Source of the DNA: Ptiloglossa arizonensis
Lineage: Eukaryota > Arthropoda > Insecta > Hymenoptera > Colletidae
Length of the DNA: 64,000 bases
Direction: 5' to 3'
Assembly: GCF_051014685.1 (NCBI RefSeq)
Contig: NW_027479298.1
Span: forward strand, 62,001-126,000
In this document: piece after piece, positions 34,694 to 48,600 of the stretch
Layout of the letters: the number at the start of each line of letters is the position of its first letter
How positions within the stretch are numbered: position 1 is the stretch's first letter
Program-made: the position numbers and the translations under genes
Notes under the pieces: model-generated
Told to the model about the DNA's origin: nothing
What the model saw: only the letters and a program-made list of their open reading frames with translations
Databases searched by the model: none

Positions 34694-37600
34694 GTTTCCA
34701 CTTTCAGATCCAATAGGAATTTTGGGGTTAGGGCAATCCGTTCGCGAGATATGGGAGTTTGAAGCCAAGAAATGGTAGAGAAGGCAAAAAATTTTTCACA
34801 ATTCTGCTGCTCCAAACGCTTAACCAGAATGGCCTAGGGAAAAAATACACATACCGTTGTAATCGGGCGAGTTTCTACTTTCAGATGCAATAGGAATTTT
34901 TGGGTTAGGTCAATCCGTTCGCGAGATATGGGACTTTGAAGCCAAGAAATGGTAGAGAAGGCAAAAAATTTTTCACAATTCTGCTGCTCCAAACGCTTAA
35001 CCAGAATGGCCTAGGGAAAAAATACACATACCGTTGTAATCGGGCGAGTTTCTACTTTCAGATGCAATAGGAATTTTTGCGTTAGGTCAATCCGTTCGCG
35101 AGATGTGGGACTTTGAAGCCAAGAAATGGTTGAGGAGGCAAAAAATTTTTCGCAATTCTGCTGCTCCAAACGCTTAACCAGAATGGCCTAGGGAAAAAAT
35201 ACACATACCGTTGTAATCGGGCGAGTTTCTACTTTCAGATGCAATAGGAATTTTTGTGTTAGGTCAATCCGTTCGCGAGATATGGGACTTTGAAGCCAAG
35301 AAATGGTTGAGAAGGCAAAAAATTTTTCGCAATTCTGCTGCTCCAAACGCTTAACCAGAATGGCCTTGGGAAAAAATAGAAAAACCGTTGTAATCGGGCG
35401 AGTTTCCACTTTCAGATGCAATAGGAATTTTGGGGTTAGGGCAATCCGTTCGCGAGATATGGGAGTTTGAAGCCAAGAAATGGTAGAGAAGGCAAAAAAT
35501 TTTTCGCAATTCTGCTGCTCCAAACGCTTAACCAGAATGGCCTAGGGAAAAAATACACATACCGTTGTAATCGGGCGAGTTTCTACTTTCAGATGCAATA
35601 GGAATTTTTGGGTTAGGTCAATCCGTTCGCGAGATATGGACTTTGAAGCCAAGAAATGGTTGAGAAGGCAAAAAATTTTTCGCAATTCTGCAGCTCCAAA
35701 CGCTTAACCAGAATGGCCTAGGGAAAAAATACACATACCGTTGTAATCGGGCGAGTTTCTACTTTCAGATGCAATAGGAATTTTGGGGTTTGGTCAATCC
35801 GTTCGCGAGATTTGGGAGTTTGAAGCTAAGAAATGGTAGAGAAGGCAAAAAATTTTTCACAATTCTGCTGCTCCAAACGCTTAACCAGAATGGCCTAGGG
35901 AAAAAATACACATACCGTTGTAATCGGGCGAGTTTCTACTTTCAGATGCAATAGGAATTTTTGGGTTAGGTCAATCCGTTCGCGAGATATGGGAGTTTGA
36001 AGCCAAGAAATGGTAGAGAAGGCAAAAAATTTTTCACAATTCTGTTGCTCCAAACGCTTAACCAGAATGGCCTAGGGAAAAAATAGAAAAACCGTTGTAA
36101 TCGGGCGAGTTTCCACTTTCAGATGCAATAGGAATTTTTGGGTTACGTCAATCCGTTCGCGAGATTTGGGAGTTTGAAGCTAAGAAATGGCTGAGAAGAC
36201 AACAAATTTTTCGTACTTCTGCTGCTCCAAACGCTTAACCAGAATGGCCTAGGGAAAAAATACACATACCGTTGTAATCGGGTGAGTTTCTACTTTCAGA
36301 TGCCATAGGAATTTTTAGGTTAGGTCAATCCGTTCGCGAGATATGGGACTTTGAAGCCAAGAAATGGTTGAGAAGGCAAAAAATTTTTCGCAATTCTGCT
36401 GCTCCAAACGCTTAACCAGAATGGCCTAGGGAAAAAATACACATACCGTTGTAATCGGGCGAGTTTCTACTTTCAGATGCAATAGGAATTTTTGGGTTAG
36501 GTCAATCCGTTCGCGAGGTATGGGAGTTTGAAGCCAAGAAATGGTAGAGAAGGCAAAAAATTTTTCACAATTCTGCTGCTCCAAACGCTTAACCAGAATG
36601 GCCTAGGGAAAAATACACATACCGTTGTAATCGGGCGAGTTTCTACTTTCAGATGCAACAGGAATTTTTGGGTTAGGTCAATCCATTCGCGAGATATGGG
36701 AGTTTGAAGCTAAGAAATGGTTGAGAAGACAACAAATTTTTCGTACTTCTGCTGCTCCAAACGCTTAACCAGAATGGCCTAGGGAAAAAATACACATACC
36801 GTTGTAATCGGGTGAGTTTCTACTTTCAGATGCCATAGGAATTTTTAGGTTAGGTCAATCCGTTCGCGAGATATGGGAGTTTGAAGCCAAGAAATGGTAG
36901 AGAAGGCAAAAAATTTTTCACAATTCTGCTGCTCCAAACGCTTAACCAGAATGGCCTAGGGAAAAATACACATACCGTTGTAATCGGGCGAGTTTCTACT
37001 TTCAGCTGCAACAGGAATTTTTGGGTTAGGTCAATCCATTCGCGAGATATGGGAGTTTGAAGCTAAGAAATGGTTGAGAAGACAACAAATTTTTCGCAAT
37101 TCTGCTGCTCCAAACGCTTAACCAGAATGGCCTAGGGAAAAAATACACATACCGTTGTAATCGGGCGAGTTTCTACTTTCAGATGCAATAGGAATTTTTG
37201 GGTTAGGTCAATCCGTTCGCGGGATATGGGAGTTTGAAGACACGAAATGGTTGAGAAGGCAAAAAATTTTTCGCAATTCTGCTGCTCCGAACGCTTAACC
37301 AGAATGGCCTAGGGAAAAAATACACATACCGTTGTAATCGGGCGAGTTTCTACTTTCAGATGCAATAGGAATTTTTGTGTTAGGTCAATCCGTTCGCGAG
37401 ATATGGGACTTTGAAGCCAAGAAATGGTAGAGAAGGCAAAAAATTTTTCACAATTCTGCTGCTCCAAACGCTTAACCAGAATGGCCTAGGGAAAAAATAC
37501 ACATACCGTTGTAATCGGGCGAGTTTCTACTTTCAGATGCAATAGGAATTTTTGTGTTAGGTCAATCCGTTCGCGAGATATGGGACTTTGAAGCCAAGAA

Positions 37601-38053
37601 ATGGTTGAGAAGGCAAAAAATTTTTCGCAATTCTGCTGCTCCAAACGCTTAACCAGAATGGCCTAGGGAAAAAATACACATACCGTTGTAATCGGGCGAG
37701 TTTCTACTTTCAGATGCAATAGGAATTTTGGGGTTAGGTCAATCCGTTCGCGAGATTTGGGAGTTTGAAGCTAAGAAATGGTAGAGAAGGCAAAAAATTT
37801 TTCACAATTCTGCTGCTCCAAACGCTTAACCAGAATGGCCTAGGGAAAAAATACACATACCGTTGTAATCGGGCGAGTTTCTACTTTCAGATGCAATAGG
37901 AATTTTTGGGTTAGGTCAATCCGTTCGCGAGATATGGGAGTTTGAAGCCAAGAAATGGTAGAGAAGGCAAAAAATTTTTCACAATTCTGTTGCTCCAAAC
38001 GCTTAACCAGAATGGCCTAGGGAAAAAATAGAAAAACCGTTGTAATCGGGCGA
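34694..38053 (+). repeat. 18/19-mer duplication, copy 1
   Basis: Begins GTTTCCAC, GATCCAATAGG, TTTTGGGG, GGGCAATCC/B, then A/B hybrid, TTTTTGCGTT with GATGTGGGAC and TGAGGAGGC (35048), TTTTTGTGTT with CCTTGGG and ATAGAAAAACC, and TTTTGGGG with TGGTAGAG/TTTTCGC. The last three recur at 38231, +3183 (18 x 177 minus 3). The interval also holds TTTTGGGGTT units at 35781 and 37726, and three 1-bp losses (GATATGGACTTTG near 35637; two GGGAAAAATACAC). Confidence 0.75.
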
Positions 38054-40884
38054 GTTTCCACTTTCAGATGCAATAGGAATTTTGGGGTTAGGGCAATCCG
38101 TTCGCGAGATATGGGAGTTTGAAGCCAAGAAATGGTAGAGAAGGCAAAAAATTTTTCACAATTCTGCTGCTCCAAACGCTTAACCAGAATGGCCTAGGGA
38201 AAAAATACACATACCGTTGTAATCGGGCGAGTTTCTACTTTCAGATGCAATAGGAATTTTTGCGTTAGGTCAATCCGTTCGCGAGATGTGGGACTTTGAA
38301 GCCAAGAAATGGTTGAGGAGGCAAAAAATTTTTCGCAATTCTGCTGCTCCAAACGCTTAACCAGAATGGCCTAGGGAAAAAATACACATACCGTTGTAAT
38401 CGGGCGAGTTTCTACTTTCAGATGCAATAGGAATTTTTGTGTTAGGTCAATCCGTTCGCGAGATATGGGACTTTGAAGCCAAGAAATGGTTGAGAAGGCA
38501 AAAAATTTTTCGCAATTCTGCTGCTCCAAACGCTTAACCAGAATGGCCTAGGGAAAAAATAGAAAAACCGTTGTAATCGGGCGAGTTTCCACTTTCAGAT
38601 GCAATAGGAATTTTGGGGTTAGGGCAATCCGTTCGCGAGATATGGGAGTTTGAAGCCAAGAAATGGTAGAGAAGGCAAAAAATTTTTCGCAATTCTGCTG
38701 CTCCAAACGCTTAACCAGAATGGCCTAGGGAAAAAATACACATACCGTTGTAATCGGGCGAGTTTCTACTTTCAGATGCAATAGGAATTTTTGGGTTAGG
38801 TCAATCCGTTCGCGAGATATGGGACTTTGAAGCCAAGAAATGGTAGAGAAGGCAAAAAATTTTTCACAATTCTGCTGCTCCAAACGCTTAACCAGAATGG
38901 CCTAGGGAAAAAATACACATACCGTTGTAATCGGGCGAGTTTCTACTTTCAGATGCAATATGAATTTTTGCGTTAGGTCAATCCGTTCGCGAGATATGGG
39001 ACTTTGAAGCCAAGAAATGGTTGAGAAGGCAAAAAATTTTTCGCAATTCTGCTGCTCCAAACGCTTAACCAGAATGGCCTAGGGAAAAAATACACATACC
39101 GTTGTAATCGGGCGAGTTTCTACTTTCAGGTGCAATAGGAATTTTTGTGTTAGGTCAATCCGTTCGCGAGATATGGGAGTTTGAAGCCAAGAAATGGTAC
39201 AGAAGGCAAAAAATTTTTCGCAATTCTGCAGCTCCAAACGCTTAACCAGAATGGCCTAGAGAAATATACACATACCGTTGTAATCGGGCGAGTTTCTACT
39301 TTCAGATGCAACAGGAATTTTTGGGTTAGGTCAATCCGTTCGCGAGATATGGGAGTTTGAATCTAAGAAATGGTTGAGAAGACAACAAATTTTTCGCAAT
39401 TCTGCTGCTCCAAACGCTTAACCAGAATGGCCCAGGGAAAAAATACACATACCGTTGTAATCGGGCGAGTTTCTACTTTCAGATGCAATAGGAATTTTTG
39501 GGTTAGGTTAATCCGTTCGCGAGATATGGGACTTTGAAGCCAAGAAATGGTTGAGAAGGCAAAAAATTTTTCGCAATTCTGCTGCTCCAAACGCTTAACC
39601 AGAATGGCCTAGGGAAAAAATACACATACCGTTGTAATCGGGCGAGTTTCTACTTTCAGATGCAACAGGAATTTTTGGGTTAGGTCAATCCGTTCGCGAG
39701 ATATGGGAGTTTGAAGCTAAGAAATGGTTGAGAAGACAACAAATTTTTCGCAATTCTGCTGCTCCAAACGCTTAACCAGAATGGCCTATGGAAAAAATAC
39801 ACATACCGTTATAATCGGGCGAGTTTCTACTTTCAGATGCAATAGGAATTTTTGGGTTAGGTCAATCCGTTCGCGAGATATGGGAGTTTGAAGCCAAGAT
39901 ATGGTTGAGAAGGCAAAAAATTTTTCGCAATTCTGCTGCTCCAAACGCTTAACCAGAATGGCCTAGGGAAAAAATACACATACCGTTGTAATCGGGCGAG
40001 TTTCTACTTTCAGATGCAACAGGAATTTTTGGGTTAGGTCAATCCGTTCGCGAGATATGGGACTTTGAAGCCAAGAAATGGTTGAGAAGGCAAAAAATTT
40101 TTCGCAATTCTGCTGCTCCAAACGCTTAACCAGAATGGCCTAGGGAAAAAATACACATACCGTTGTAATCGGGCGAGTTTCTACCTTCAGATGCAATAGG
40201 AATTTTTGGGTTAGGTCAATCCGTTCGCGAGATATGGGACTTTGAAGCCAAGAAATGGTTGAGAAGGCAAAAAATTTTTCGCAATTCTGCTGCTCCAAAC
40301 GCTTAACCAGAATGGCCTAGGGAAAAAATACACATACCGTTGTAATCGGGCGAGTTTCTACTTTCAGATGCAATAGGAATTTTTGGGTTAGGTCAATCCG
40401 TTCGCGAGATATGGGACTTTGAAGCCAAGAAATGGTTGAGAAGGCAAAAATTTTTTCGCAATTCTGCTGCTCCAAACGCTTAACCAGAATGGCCTAGGGA
40501 AAAAATACACATACCGTTGTAATCGGGCGAGTTTCTACTTTCAGATGCAATAGGAATTTTGGGGTTAGGGCAATCCGTTCGCGAGATATGGGAGTTTGAA
40601 GCCAAGAAATGGTAGAGAAGGCAAAAAATTTTTCACAATTCTGCTGCTCCAAACGCTTAACCAGAATGGCCTAGGGAAAAAAAACACATACCTTTGTAAT
40701 CGGGCGAGTTTCTACTTTCAGATGCAATAGGAATTTTTGGGTTAGGTCAATCCGTTCGCGAGATATGGGACTTTGAAGCCAAGAAATGGTTGAGAAGGCA
40801 AAAAATTTTTCGCAATTCTGCTGCTCCAAACGCTTAACCAGAATGGCCTAGGGAAAAAATACATATACCGTTGTAATCGGGCGA
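38054..40884 (+). repeat. 18/19-mer copy 2 start and downstream mosaic
   Basis: 38054-38761 repeats the 34694-35578 order without its second monomer (GGAC with TTTTCAC), so the start-to-start offset changes from 19-mer to 18-mer. After that come another TTTTTGCGTT unit (AATATGAATTTTTGCG), GATGCAATAGG with CTTTCAGGTGC, TGGTACAG, GAGAAATATACAC, and A, C and B units up to AAAAAAACACATACCTTTG (about 40680). Confidence 0.7.
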
Positions 40885-43800
40885 GTTTCTACTTTCAGAT
40901 GCAACAGGAATTTTTGGGTTAGGTCAATCCGTTCGCAAGATATGGGAGTTTGAAGCTAAGAAATGGTTGAGAAGGCAAAAAATTTTTCGCAATTCTGCTG
41001 CTCCAAACGCTTAACCAGAATGGCCTAGGGAAAAAATACACATACCGTTGTAATCGGGCGAGTTTCTACTTTCAGATGCAATAGGAATTTTTGGGTTAGG
41101 TCAATCCGTTCGCGAGATATGGGAGTTTGAAGCCAAGAAATGGTAAAGAAGGCAAAAAATTTTTCACAATTCTGCTGCTCCAAACGCTTAACCAGAATGG
41201 CCTAGGGAAAAAATACACATACCGTTGTAATCGGGCGAGTTTCTACTTTCAGATGCAACAGGAATTTTTGGGTTAGGTCAATCCGTTCGCAAGATATGGG
41301 AGTTTGAAGCTAAGAAATGGTTGAGAAGGCAAAAAATTTTTCGCAATTCTGCTGCTCCAAACGCTTAACCAGAATGGCCTAGGGAAAAAATACACATACC
41401 GTTGTAATCGGGCGAGTTTCTACTTTCAGATGCAATAGGAATTTTTGGGTTACGTCAATCCGTTCGCGAGATTTGGGAGTTTGAAGCTAAGAAATGGCTG
41501 AGAAGACAACAAATTTTTCGCACTTCTGCTGCTCCAAACGCATAACCAGAATGGCCTAGGGAAAAAATACACATACCGTTGTAATCGGGCGAGTTTCTAC
41601 TTTCAGATGCAACAGGAATTTTTGGGTTAGGTCAATCCGTTCGCAAGATATGGGAGTGTGAAGCTAAGAAATGGTTGAGAAGGCAAAAAATTTTTCGCAA
41701 TTCTGCTGCTCCAAACGCTTAACCAGAATGGCCTAGGGAAAAAATACACATACCGTTGTAATCGGGCGAGTTTCTACTTTCAGATGCAATAGGAATTTTT
41801 GGGTTACGTCAATCCGTTCGCGAGATTTGGGAGTTTGAAGCTAAGAAATGGCTGAGAAGACAACAAATTTTTCGCACTTCTGCTGCTCCAAACGCTTAAC
41901 CAGAATGGCCTAGGGAAAAAATACACATACCGTTGTAATCGGGCGAGATTCTACTTTCAGATGCTATAGGAATTTTTGGGTTAGCTCAATCCGTTCGCGA
42001 GATATGGGACTTTGAAGCCAAGAAATGGTTGAGAAGGCAACAAACTTTTCGCAATTCTGCTGCTCCAAACGCTTAACCAGAATGGCCTAGGGAAAAAATA
42101 CACATACCGTTGTAATCGGGCGAGTTTCTACCTTCAGATGCAATAGGAATATTTGGGTTAGGTCAATCCGTTCGCGAGATATGGGAGTTTGAAGCCAAGA
42201 AATGGTAGAGAAGGCAAAAAATTTTTCGCAATTCTGCAGCTCCAAACGCTTAACCAGAATGGCCTAGGGAAATATACACATACCGTTGTAATCGGGCGAG
42301 TTTCTACTTTCAGATGCAACAGGAATTTTTGGGTTAGGTCAATCCGTTCGCGAGATATGGGAGTTTGACGCTAAGAAATGGTTGAGAAGACAACAAATTT
42401 TTCGCAATTCTGCTGCTCCAAACGCTTAACCAGAATGGCCCAGGGAAAAAATACACATACCGTTGTAATCGGGCGAGATTCTACTTTCAGATGCAATAGG
42501 AATTTTTGGGTTAGGTCAATCCGTTCGCGAGATATGGGACTTTGAAGCCAAGAAATGGTTGAGAAGGCAAAAAATTTTTCGCAATTCTGCTGCTCCAAAC
42601 GCTTAACCAGAATGGCCTAGGGAAAAAATACACAAACCGTTGTAATCGGGCGAGTTTCTACTTTCAGATGCAATAGCAATTTTTGGGTTAGGTCAATCCG
42701 TTCGCGAGATATGGGACTTTGAAGCCAAGAAATGGTAGAGAAGGCAAAAAATTTTTCGCAATTCTGCTGCTCCAAACGCTTAACCAGAATGGCCTAGGGA
42801 AAAAATACACATACCGTTGTAATCGGGCGAGTTTCTACTTTCAGATGCAACAGAATTTTTGGGTTAGGTCAATCCGTTCGCGAGATATGGGAGTTTGAAG
42901 CTAAGAAATGGTTGAGAAGACAACAAATTTTTCGCAATTCTGCTGCTCCAAACGCTTAACCAGAATGGCCTATGGAAAAAATACACATACCGTTATAATC
43001 GGGCGAGTTTCTACTTTCAGATGCAATAGGAATTTTTGGGTTAGGTCAATCCGTTCGCGAGATATGGAGTTTGAAGCTAGATATGGTTGAGAAGGCAAAA
43101 AATTTTTCGCAATTCTGCTGCTCCAAACGCTTAACCAGAATGGCCTAGGGAAAAAATACACATACCGTTGTAATCTGGCGAGTTTCTACTTTCAGATGCA
43201 ATAGGAATTTTTGGGTTAGGGCAATCCGTTCGCGAGATATGGGACTTTGAAGCCAAGAAATGGTAGAGAAGGCAAAAAATTTTTCGCAATTCTGCTGCTC
43301 CAAACGCTTAACCAGAATGGCCTAGGGAAAAAATACACATACCGTTGTAATCGGGCGAGTTCTACTTTCAGATGCAACAGGAATTTTTGGGTTAGGTCAA
43401 TCCGTTCGCGAGATATGGGAGTTTGAAGCTAAGAAATGGTTGAGAAGACAACAAATTTTTCCAATTCTGCTGCTCCAAACGCTTTACCAGAATGGCCTAT
43501 GGAAAAAATACACATACCGTTATAATCGGGCGAGTTTCTACTTTCAGATGCAATAGGAATTTTTGGGTTAGGTCAATCCGTTCGCGAGATATGGGAGTTT
43601 GAAGCCAAGATATGGTTGAGAAGGCAAAAAATTTTTCGCAATTCTGCTGCTCCAAACGCTTAACCAGAATGGCCTAGGGAAAAAATACACATACCGTTGT
43701 AATCTGGCGAGTTTCTACTTCAGATGCAATAGGAATTTTTGGGTTAGGGCAATCCGTTCGCGAGATATGGGAGTTTGAAGCCAAGAAATGGTAGAGAAGG

Positions 43801-45655
43801 CAAAAAATTTTTCACAATTCTGCTGCTCCAAACGCTTAACCAGAATGGCCTAGGGAAAAAATACACATACCGTTGTAATCGGGCGAGTTTCTACTTTCAG
43901 ATGCAATAGGAATTTTGGGTTAGGTCAATCCGTTCGCGAGATATGGGAGTTTTAAGACACGAAATGGTTGAGAAGGCAAAAAATTTTTCGCAATTCTGCT
44001 GCTCCGAACGCTTAACCAGAATGGCCTAGGGAAAAAATACACATACCGTTGTAATCGGGCGAGTTTCTACTTTCAGATGCAACAGGAATTTTTGGGTTAG
44101 GTCAATCCGTTCGCGAGATATGGGACTTTGAAGCCAAGAAATGGTTGAGAAGGCAAAAAATTTTTCGCAATTCTGCTGCTCCAAACGCTTAACCAGAATG
44201 GCCTAGGGAAAAATACACATACCGTTGTAATCGGGCGAGTTTCTACCTTCAGATGCAATAGGAATTTTTGGGTTAGGTCAATCCGTTCGCGAGATATGGG
44301 AGTTTGAAGCCAAGAAATGGTAGAGAAGGCAAAAAATTTTTCACAATTCTGCTGCTCCAAACGCTTAACCAGAGTGGCCTAGGGAAAAAAAAACACATAC
44401 CGTTGTAATCGGGCGAGTTTCTACTTTCAGATGCAATAGGAATTTTTGGGTTAGGTCAATCCGTTCGCGAGATATGGGACTTTGAAGCCAACAAATGGTT
44501 GAGAAGGCAAAAAATTTTTCGCAATTCTGCTGCTCCAAACGCTTAACCAGAATGGCCTAGGGAAAAAAAAACACATACCTTTGTAATCGGGCGAGTTTCT
44601 ACTTTCAGATGCAATAGGAATTTTTGTGTTAGGTCAATCCGTTCGCGAGATATGGGACTTTGAAGCCAAGAAATGGTTGAGAAGGCAAAAAATTTTTCGC
44701 AATTCTGCTGCTCCAAACGCTTAACCAGAATGGCCTAGGGAAAAAATACACATACCGTTGTAATCGGGCTAGTTTCTACTTTCAGATGCAATAGGAATTT
44801 TGGGTTAGGGCAATCCGTTCGCGAGATATGGGAGTTTGAAGCCAAGAAATGGTAGAGAAGGCAAAAAATTTTTCACAATTCTGCTGCTCCAAACGCTTAA
44901 CCAGAATGGCCTAGGGAAAAAATACACATACCGTTGTAATCGGGCGAGTTTCTACTTTCAGATGCAATAGGAATTTTTGGGTTAGGTCAATCCGTTCGCG
45001 AGATATGGGACTTTGAAGCCAACAAATGGTTGAGAAGGCAAAAAATTTTTCGCAATTCTGCTGCTCCAAACGCTTAACCAGAATGGCCTAGGGAAAAAAA
45101 AACACATACCTTTGTAATCGGGCGAGTTTCTACTTTCAGATGCAATAGGAATTTTTGGGTTAGGTCAATCCGTTCGCGAGATATGGGACTTTGAAGCCAA
45201 GAAATGGTTGAGAAGGCAAAAAATTTTTCGCAATTCTGCTGCTCCAAACGCTTAACCAGAATGGCCTAGGGAAAAAATACACATACCGTTGTAATCGGGC
45301 GGGTTTCTACTTTCAGATGCAACAGGAATTTTTGGGTTACGTCAATCCGTTCGCGAGATATGGGAGTTTGAAGACAAGAAATGGTTGAGAAGGCAAAAAA
45401 TTTTTCGCAATTCTGCTGCTCCAAACGCTCAACCAGAATGGCCTAGGGAAAAAATACACATACCGTTGTAATCGGGCGGTTTCTACTTTCAGATGCAACA
45501 GGAATTTTTGGGTTACGTCAATCCGTTCGCGAGATATGGGAGTTTGAAGCCAAGAAATGGTAGAGAAGGCAAAAAATTTTTCACAATTCTGCTGCTCCAA
45601 ACGCTTAACCAGAATGGCCTAGGGAAAAAATACACATACCGTTGTAATCGGGCGA
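40885..45655 (+). repeat. Giant HOR, copy 1 (27 monomers, 4771 bp)
   Basis: Entry unit is CAACAGG/TTCGCAAGATATGG. In order follow B with TGGTAAAG, a second TTCGCAAG unit, G with GCATAACC, the GAGTGTGAAGC unit (41641), G, GAGATTCTAC/GGTTAGCTC, AATATTT, GGGAAATATACAC, GTTTGACGC, GGCCCAGGG, ACACAAACC, GATATGGTT units, TAATCTGGCG and so on. The same order restarts at 45656. About ten 1-bp indels are private to this copy (for example CAACAGAATTTTT at 42851, GCGAGTTCTAC near 43355, GGGCGGTTTC near 45474). Confidence 0.85.
43711..43886 (+). repeat. Monomer present only in copy 1 of the giant HOR
   Basis: A 176-bp B-type unit (GGGCAATCC, TGGTAGAG, TTTTCAC) entered through TAATCTGGCGAG with CTACTTCAG (1 bp short). 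In copy 2 the GATATGGTT unit is followed directly by the GAGTTTTAAGACACG unit. Its beginning resembles the TAATCTGG unit about 530 bp upstream. It may be a one-monomer gain in copy 1 or a loss in copy 2. Confidence 0.7.
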
Positions 45656-48600
45656 GTTTCTACTTTCAGATGCAACAGGAATTTTTGGATTAGGTCAATC
45701 CGTTCGCAAGATATGGGAGTTTGTAGCTAAGAAATGGTTGAGAAGGCAAAAAATTTTTCGCAATTCTGCTGCTCCAACCGCTTAACCAGAATGGCCTAGG
45801 GAAAAAATACACATACCGTTGTAATCGGGCGAGTTTCTACTTTCAGATGCAATAGGAATTTTTGGGTTAGGTCAATCCGTTCGCGAGATATGGGAGTTTG
45901 AAGCCAAGAAATGGTAAAGAAGGCAAAAAATTTTTCACAATTCTGCTGCTCCAAACGCTTAACCAGAATGGCCTAGGGAAAAAATACACATACCGTTGTA
46001 ATCGGGCGAGTTTCTACTTTCAGATGCAACAGGAATTTTTGGGTTAGGTCAATCCGTTCGCAAGATATGGGAGTTTGAAGCTAAGAAATGGTTGAGAAGG
46101 CAAAAATTTTTCGCAATTCTGCTGCTCCAAACGCTTAACCAGAATGGCCTAGGGAAAAAATACACATACCGTTGTAATCGGGCGAGTTTCTACTTTCAGA
46201 TGCAATAGGAATTTTTGGGTTACGTCAATCCGTTCGCGAGATTTGGGAGTTTGAAGCTAAGAAATGGCTGAGAAGACAACAAATTTTTCGCACTTCTGCT
46301 GCTCCAAACGCATAACCAGAATGGCCTAGGGAAAAAATACACATACCGTTGTAATCGGGCGAGTTTCTACTTTCAGATGCAACAGGAATTTTTGGGTTAG
46401 GTCAATCCGTTCGCAAGATATGGGAGTGTGAAGCTAAGAAATGGTTGAGAAGGCAAAAAATTTTTCGCAATTCTGCTGCTCCAAACGCTTAACCAGAATG
46501 GCCTAGGGAAAAAATACACATACCGTTGTAATCGGGCGAGTTTCTACTTTCAGATGCAATAGGAATTTTTGGGTTACGTCAATCCGTTCGCGAGATTTGG
46601 GAGTTTGAAGCTAAGAAATGGCTGAGAAGACAACAAATTTTTCGCACTTCTGCTGCTCCAAACGCTTAACCAGAATGGCCTAGGGAAAAAATACACATAC
46701 CGTTGTAATCGGGCGAGATTCTACTTTCAGATGCTATAGGAATTTTTGGTTAGCTCAATCCGTTCGCGAGATATGGGACTTTGAAGCCAAGAAATGGTTG
46801 AGAAGGCAACAAACTTTTCGCAATTCTGCTGCTCCAAACGCTTAACCAGAATGGCCTAGGGAAAAAATACACATACCGTTGTAATCGGGCGAGTTTCTAC
46901 CTTCAGATGCAATAGGAATATTTGGGTTAGGTCAATCCGTTCGCGAGATATGGGAGTTTGAAGCCAGAAATGGTAGAGAAGGCAAAAAATTTTTCGCAAT
47001 TCTGCAGCTCCAAACGCTTAACCAGAATGGCCTAGGGAAATATACACATACCGTTGTAATCGGGCGAGTTTCTACTTTCAGATGCAACAGGAATTTTTGG
47101 GTTAGGTCAATCCGTTCGCGAGATATGGGAGTTTGACGCTAAGAAATGGTTGAGAAGACAACAAATTTTTCGCAATTCTGCTGCTCCAAACGCTTACCAG
47201 AATGGCCCAGGGAAAAAAATACACATACCGTTGTAATCGGGCGAGATTCTACTTTCAGATGCAATAGGAATTTTTGGGTTAGGTCAATCCGTTCGCGAGA
47301 TATGGGACTTTGAAGCCAAGAAATGGTTGAGAAGGCAAAAAATTTTTCGCAATTCTGCTGCTCCAAACGCTTAACCAGAATGGCCTAGGGAAAAAATACA
47401 CAAACCGTTGTAATCGGGCGAGTTTTCTACTTTCAGATGCAATAGCAATTTTTGGGTTAGGTCAATCCGTTCGCGAGATATGGGACTTTGAAGCCAAGAA
47501 ATGGTAGAGAAGGCAAAAAATTTTTCGCAATTCTGCTGCTCCAAACGCTTAACCAGAATGGCCTAGGGAAAAAATACACATACCGTTGTAATCGGGCGAG
47601 TTTCTACTTTCAGATGCAACAGGAATTTTTGGGTTAGGTCAATCCGTTCGCGAGATATGGGAGTTTGAAGCTAAGAAATGGTTGAGAAGACAACAAATTT
47701 TTCGCAATTCTGCTGCTCCAAACGCTTAACCAGAATGGCCTATGGAAAAAATACACATACCGTTATAATCGGGCGAGTTTCTACTTTCAGATGCAATAGG
47801 AATTTTTGGGTTAGGTCAATCCGTTCGCGAGATATGGGAGTTTGAAGCCTAGATATGGTTGAGAAGGCAAAAAATTTTTCGCAATTCTGCTGCTCCAAAC
47901 GCTTAACCAGAATGGCCTAGGGAAAAAATACACATACCGTTGTAATCTGGCGAGTTTCTACTTTCAGATGCAATAGGAATTTTTGGGTTAGGGCAATCCG
48001 TTCGCGAGATATGGGACTTTGAAGCCAAGAAATGGTAGAGAAGGCAAAAAATTTTTCGCAATTCTGCTGCTCCAAACGCTTAACCAGAATGGCCTAGGGA
48101 AAAAATACACATACCGTTGTAATCGGGCGAGTTTCTACTTTCAGATGCAACAGGAATTTTTGGGTTAGGTCAATCCGTTCGCGAGATATGGGAGTTTGAA
48201 GCTAAGAAATGGTTGAGAAGACAACAAATTTTTCCAATTCTGCTGCTCCAAACGCTTTACCAGAATGGCCTATGGAAAAAATACACATACCGTTATAATC
48301 GGGCGAGTTTCTACTTTCAGATGCAATAGGAATTTTTGGGTTAGGTCAATCCGTTCGCGAGATATGGGAGTTTGAAGCCAAGATATGGTTGAGAAGGCAA
48401 AAAATTTTTCGCAATTCTGCTGCTCCAAACGCTTAACCAGAATGGCCTAGGGAAAAAATACACATACCGTTGTAATCGGGCGAGTTTCTACTTTCAGATG
48501 CAATAGGAATTTTTGGGTTAGGTCAATCCGTTCGCGAGATATGGGAGTTTTAAGACACGAAATGGTTGAGAAGGCAAAAAATTTTTCGCAATTCTGCTGC

